A stretch of 8,496 nt of DNA from an uncultured Aliterella sp. (lineage in GTDB: Bacteria > Cyanobacteriota > Cyanobacteriia > Cyanobacteriales > Chroococcidiopsidaceae), in NCBI GenBank assembly GCA_905479905.1, contig CAJQOK010000281.1, positions 1 through 8,496 of the forward strand, read 5' to 3'. Under the pieces are notes generated by a model. The model worked only from the letters and a program-made list of their open reading frames with translations, did no database searches and was not told the origin of the DNA. Shown in pieces: positions 5,702-8,496 of this stretch; the stretch's first letter is position 1; each line of letters opens with the position of its first letter. The position numbers were made by a program, and so were the translations under genes.

Positions 5702-6241
5702 ATGAATTTACCAAATTCGATTACGTTATCTCGGCTACTTGCTTTGCCAATTCTACTTTATTTCTTGGCATCGCCAACGGTGGAAACCCGCATTTTTAGC
5801 ATGATAATTTTTTTGATTGCAGCAGCAACCGATTGGCTAGATGGTTACTTAGCACGTAAATTGAACCAAGTTACAGAATTAGGTAAATTCCTCGATCCGT
5901 TGGTAGATAAATTGCTGGTACTTAGTCCGTTACTAGCATTAATTCAACTAGGACAAGTCCCCGCGTGGGGAGTATTTTTAATCTTGGCGCGGGAATTAAC
6001 TATTGCTGGCTGGCGCGTTACCCCAGGCTTAACTGGAACTACCGCCGTTGTGGGAGCGAACGCTTGGGGTAAGCTTAAAACTGTTAGTCAAATAGCAGCG
6101 TTAGCCCTATTAATTGCACCGCTACCAGAAAACTGGGCAATTGTTGCTAAAGCTACTTTTTGGTTCTCCGTAGCTATGACCTTGATTTCTGGGGCAATTT
6201 ATATGTTTCCACTTCAGTACCAGCACCAAGAGGAAAATTGA
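5702..6241 (+). CDS. pgsA: CDP-diacylglycerol--glycerol-3-phosphate 3-phosphatidyltransferase
   Basis: The enzyme joins CDP-diacylglycerol and glycerol-3-phosphate to make phosphatidylglycerol phosphate, the committed step to phosphatidylglycerol, which is the phospholipid of cyanobacterial thylakoids and is needed by the photosystems. The 179-residue membrane protein carries the complete CDP-alcohol phosphotransferase motif, D44-x2-D47-G48-x2-A51-R52-x8-G61-x3-D65-x3-D69, with all metal-binding aspartates. Hydrophobic segments lie at about 10-24, 31-44, 70-84, 87-100, 128-140 and 150-168. The N-terminus MNLPNSITLSRLLALP and the length are typical of PgsA. The ATG lacks a clear Shine-Dalgarno, but no other start keeps the conserved N-terminus. 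The gene stands alone, ending 25 bases before the convergent SDR gene. Other CDP-alcohol transferases (phosphatidylserine or cardiolipin synthases) are less likely on sequence and size. Confidence 0.94.
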   Translation: MNLPNSITLSRLLALPILLYFLASPTVETRIFSMIIFLIAAATDWLDGYLARKLNQVTELGKFLDPLVDKLLVLSPLLALIQLGQVPAWGVFLILARELTIAGWRVTPGLTGTTAVVGANAWGKLKTVSQIAALALLIAPLPENWAIVAKATFWFSVAMTLISGAIYMFPLQYQHQEEN

Positions 6242-6266
6242 ACCAGAAGGATTTTTTTACCAGTAA

Positions 6267-7193
6267 TTAACCCAAAATTTGCTCATCTACAGAAAAATCA
6301 ACCTCAATGGAATCTTTACCTGTGGCTAGATAGTCGTGGTGGAAAGAATCTTTTAACCCAGAAATTAGATCATATTTAGGTTGCCAATTTAGCTCGTTAG
6401 TAGCTTTAGTAACCGAAGTAAAAAAGTGCTGAGGGCGGAAAGGAAAAGCCTTACGCTTACCAAAATCAAAGTTTTTGGGGTTGTAGTGAACAATTTGGAC
6501 ATTTTCGGGATATTTGCCCATAGCCACAGCACAAGCACGAGCTAAATTATCAAAAGTAACATAGCGATCGCCCGATACGTTGTAAATTTGCCCAATCGCC
6601 TGCTTGCAGCCTAATACTTGCACCATCGCGGCGGCTAAATCTGCTACATGACCTAATTGAGTAATAGCTAAACCATTACCAGGAATGGGAATTGGGCGAT
6701 CGCGCACGAGGCGATCAAAAAACCAACTTTCTAGCTGATTATAATTTTGCGGCCCGTAAATATACGTAGGACGAATAAAAGTAAAAGGAATATCCAAAGC
6801 CGCTAAATAAGCCTCGGTTTCGTGCTTACCCTTATGACGACTTTTGGGATCTACCGCATCTCCTTCAACGTGGGGGAGTTCCATAGCTTGTAAATAAACT
6901 CCCGCCGAACTCATATAGACAAAATGCTGCACTTTGCCTGCAAAAATTTCAGCTAAAGGCTGAGTATCGGATAGTTCCCGACCATTGTTGTCAAAAATAG
7001 CATCAAAGTGTTGTGACGAAAGCTTTTCAACCAGATCGGTTTTGATAGTGCGATCGCCAATAATTTGTTCTACTCCAGAGGGGACGGGATGATTGCCACG
7101 ATTAAATAATACAACTTCATGACCTTGAGCTACCAATAGCTTTGTTAGATATACGCCAATAAACCGAGTACCGCCGATAATTAAAATTCGCAT
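6267..7193 (-). CDS. Atypical SDR / NAD-dependent epimerase-dehydratase family protein, CSP41-like
   Basis: This 308-residue Rossmann-fold protein resembles the chloroplast stem-loop-binding proteins (CSP41) and their cyanobacterial relatives. From the ATG at 7193 it begins MRILIIGGTRFIG, with the nucleotide motif GGTRFIG at 7-13 and NRG at 31-33. SSAGVY at 95-100 matches the SDR strand before the active site. The expected Tyr-x3-Lys is not there: the sequence is R-H-K-G-K (119-123), so the catalytic tyrosine is lost, as in atypical SDRs. RPTYIYGP (141-148) and the C-terminal NELNWQPKYDL (266-276) are standard for the fold. An upstream TTG at 7199 would add two residues, but the ATG fits the family better. 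No Shine-Dalgarno is visible. Plant CSP41 proteins bind RNA and affect chloroplast transcript stability; whether this protein acts on RNA or on a nucleotide sugar is open. It is convergent with pgsA and divergent from the GT4 gene. Confidence 0.88.
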   Translation of the reverse strand: MRILIIGGTRFIGVYLTKLLVAQGHEVVLFNRGNHPVPSGVEQIIGDRTIKTDLVEKLSSQHFDAIFDNNGRELSDTQPLAEIFAGKVQHFVYMSSAGVYLQAMELPHVEGDAVDPKSRHKGKHETEAYLAALDIPFTFIRPTYIYGPQNYNQLESWFFDRLVRDRPIPIPGNGLAITQLGHVADLAAAMVQVLGCKQAIGQIYNVSGDRYVTFDNLARACAVAMGKYPENVQIVHYNPKNFDFGKRKAFPFRPQHFFTSVTKATNELNWQPKYDLISGLKDSFHHDYLATGKDSIEVDFSVDEQILG

Positions 7194-7276
7194 AGCCAAA
7201 TTAAAATTTTAAATGCCTTGATCGAGGTTATCAGTTTTAGTGCGATCGCGCTTTGTAAAATCCGTAAGTTTGCCCT

Positions 7277-8413
7277 GTGAAATATGCCCTCGTCCATGAA
7301 TGGTTAACCCCCAAAGCTACGGGTGGCTCAGAACTTGTAGTTCAAGCCATTCTCAATAACTTTGAAGCTGACTTGTATGCCTTAATTGATTTTGAATCAA
7401 CCAATAAAGAAAGTTATTTATTTGGGCGAAACATTGGTACAACTTTTCTCCAACACTTTCCTGGTAGTCAAAACGGAGTACAGAAATACTTACCATTATT
7501 GCCCTTCGCCATTGAACAGCTAGATTTACGCAGTTATGACATTATTCTTTCCTCCGCCCACACTGTCGCCAAAGGTGTTTTAACTAGCCCCACCCAAATG
7601 CACGTATGTTACTGTCATACTCCTATGCGCTTTGCCTGGGAATTGACTTTTGATTACCTCCGCAGCAGCCAAATGGGCCGAGGTTTGCCGGGAGTTTTCA
7701 CCAGGTATTTGCTGCACCAACTGCGGCAGTGGGATGTACTTACAGCTAACCGGGTAGATTACTTCATTGCTAACTCTCAAAATACCGCGCGGCGGATTTG
7801 GCGCTGCTACCGCCGGAGAGCCACTGTAATTTACCCACCAGTTAACATTGAGCGGTTTCCTTTTTTAGAGGCAAAACAAGATTTTTACGTTACAGTTTCT
7901 CGGTTAGTAAGCTATAAACAAGTAGCTTTAATCGTCCGGGCTTTTAACCAATTACAGCGCCCATTAGTAGTCATTGGTGGAGGTGCGGAACTCAAAGAGA
8001 TTCGGAAATTAGCGCAGCCAAATGTCCAGATATTAGGGGCGCAACCGGACGAAGTAGTAGAAAAATATATGTCCCAGGCTAAAGCCTTTGTTTACGCAGC
8101 CTATGAAGACTTTGGTATTGCCGTTGTTGAAGCCCAAGCTTGCGGTACGCCAGTAATTGCCTATGGCGCTGGAGGAGCGTTAGAAACCGTCCTAGATATC
8201 TATCAACACCCAAAAAATGGTACAGGTTTATTTTTTGAGGCGCAAACGGTGACGGCGCTAGTAGAGGCGGTAGAGAGGTTTGAACAATGCGCCAAAAATT
8301 TTCATGCTGAGACAATCTATAATCACGCTAGACAGTTTGCGCCGACAATTTTTCAAAAGCATTATCAAGATTTTGTCGAAAATTCCTGGCAGGAATTTTC
8401 CGCTCGAAGGTAG
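7277..8413 (+). CDS. Glycosyltransferase family 4 (GT-B fold, retaining)
   Basis: The protein should transfer a sugar from a nucleotide-sugar donor to a growing glycan with retention of configuration, probably at the cytoplasmic membrane face. It has 378 residues. The N-terminal acceptor domain begins MKYALVHEWLTPKATGGSE, with the GG loop at 16-17 near the donor phosphate site, and contains HVCYCHTPMRFAW (109-121). The C-terminal donor domain holds VSRLVSYKQ (207-215), VIGGGAE (232-238) and the family motif E277-x7-E285 in EDFGIAVVE, followed by ACGTPVIAYGAGGALE (288-303). The start is GTG at 7277; the ATG seven bases later is out of frame and the GTG gives the conserved N-terminus. No Shine-Dalgarno or membrane helix is visible. 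With galE and the sugar-phosphate transferase nearby, a role in surface polysaccharide synthesis is likely. Donor and acceptor are unknown; mannosyltransferases are frequent in this group. Confidence 0.92.
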   Translation: MKYALVHEWLTPKATGGSELVVQAILNNFEADLYALIDFESTNKESYLFGRNIGTTFLQHFPGSQNGVQKYLPLLPFAIEQLDLRSYDIILSSAHTVAKGVLTSPTQMHVCYCHTPMRFAWELTFDYLRSSQMGRGLPGVFTRYLLHQLRQWDVLTANRVDYFIANSQNTARRIWRCYRRRATVIYPPVNIERFPFLEAKQDFYVTVSRLVSYKQVALIVRAFNQLQRPLVVIGGGAELKEIRKLAQPNVQILGAQPDEVVEKYMSQAKAFVYAAYEDFGIAVVEAQACGTPVIAYGAGGALETVLDIYQHPKNGTGLFFEAQTVTALVEAVERFEQCAKNFHAETIYNHARQFAPTIFQKHYQDFVENSWQEFSARR

Positions 8414-8496
8414 ATTTAGACTTGAGCAAAAATAGGGTGGGATAGCGTTGCAAAGTGTTTCTAGTTAAGAAAAGAATCCAAAATGCGTGTTTTTTT

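Noticed and set aside
7194..7276. Promoters for the divergent CSP41-like and GT4 genes
   Set aside because: TAAAAT occurs on both strands, but no convincing -35 stands at the right distance, so I do not annotate a promoter.
7580..7780. Minus-strand frame inside the GT4 gene
   Set aside because: It is a shadow of a strongly conserved coding region.
8079..8315. Minus-strand frame in the 3' part of the GT4 gene
   Set aside because: It is a shadow of the donor-domain coding region, with no start signal or domain.
8483..8496. ATGCGTGTTTTTTT at the window end as the start of a further gene (MRVFF)
   Set aside because: Only four full codons are visible and the upstream AAGAAAAG is a poor ribosome binding site. 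It could be real, but the window does not allow a decision; the rest of 8414-8496 shows nothing assignable.

Overview
The window looks like a piece of a cyanobacterial chromosome. The evidence is nine exact copies of the octamer GCGATCGC (the HIP1 motif common in cyanobacteria), a one-piece ssrA whose tag begins ANNIVPFARKA as in cyanobacteria, and proteins that read as cyanobacterial versions of their families. I cannot name the genus.

Layout. Positions 1-2655 hold a minus-strand group, read from right to left: a peroxiredoxin gene broken by a frameshift (2079-2655), a THUMP-domain RNA methyltransferase (861-1985) and the first 267 codons of a COG2509-type FAD oxidoreductase that leaves the window at position 1. 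A 325-base non-coding stretch follows. It ends in a promoter for tmRNA (ssrA, 2981-3364), which has its own terminator. The UDP-glucose 4-epimerase gene galE (3464-4462, plus) comes next and converges on a small monotopic sugar-phosphate transferase (4611-5294, minus). A 407-base divergent spacer rich in short repeats separates that gene from pgsA (5702-6241, plus). pgsA converges on a CSP41-like atypical SDR gene (6267-7193, minus), which is divergent from a GT4 glycosyltransferase gene (7277-8413, plus). The last 83 bases hold nothing I can assign.

How the genes relate. GalE (UDP-galactose supply), the sugar-phosphate transferase (first sugar on a lipid carrier) and the GT4 enzyme (chain extension) could all serve the making of a surface polysaccharide. 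They are not one operon, because strands alternate, so this is an inference from families. pgsA serves phosphatidylglycerol synthesis; tmRNA, the RNA methyltransferase and perhaps the CSP41-like protein belong to RNA and translation functions. Most genes are single units with their own spacers, as is usual in cyanobacteria.

I found no new multi-gene system. The points most worth a second look are the frameshifted peroxiredoxin, which looks like a deletion between short direct repeats; the repeat-rich control region 5295-5701; the 16-base perfect palindrome just upstream of the ssrA promoter; and the hairpin in the galE leader.
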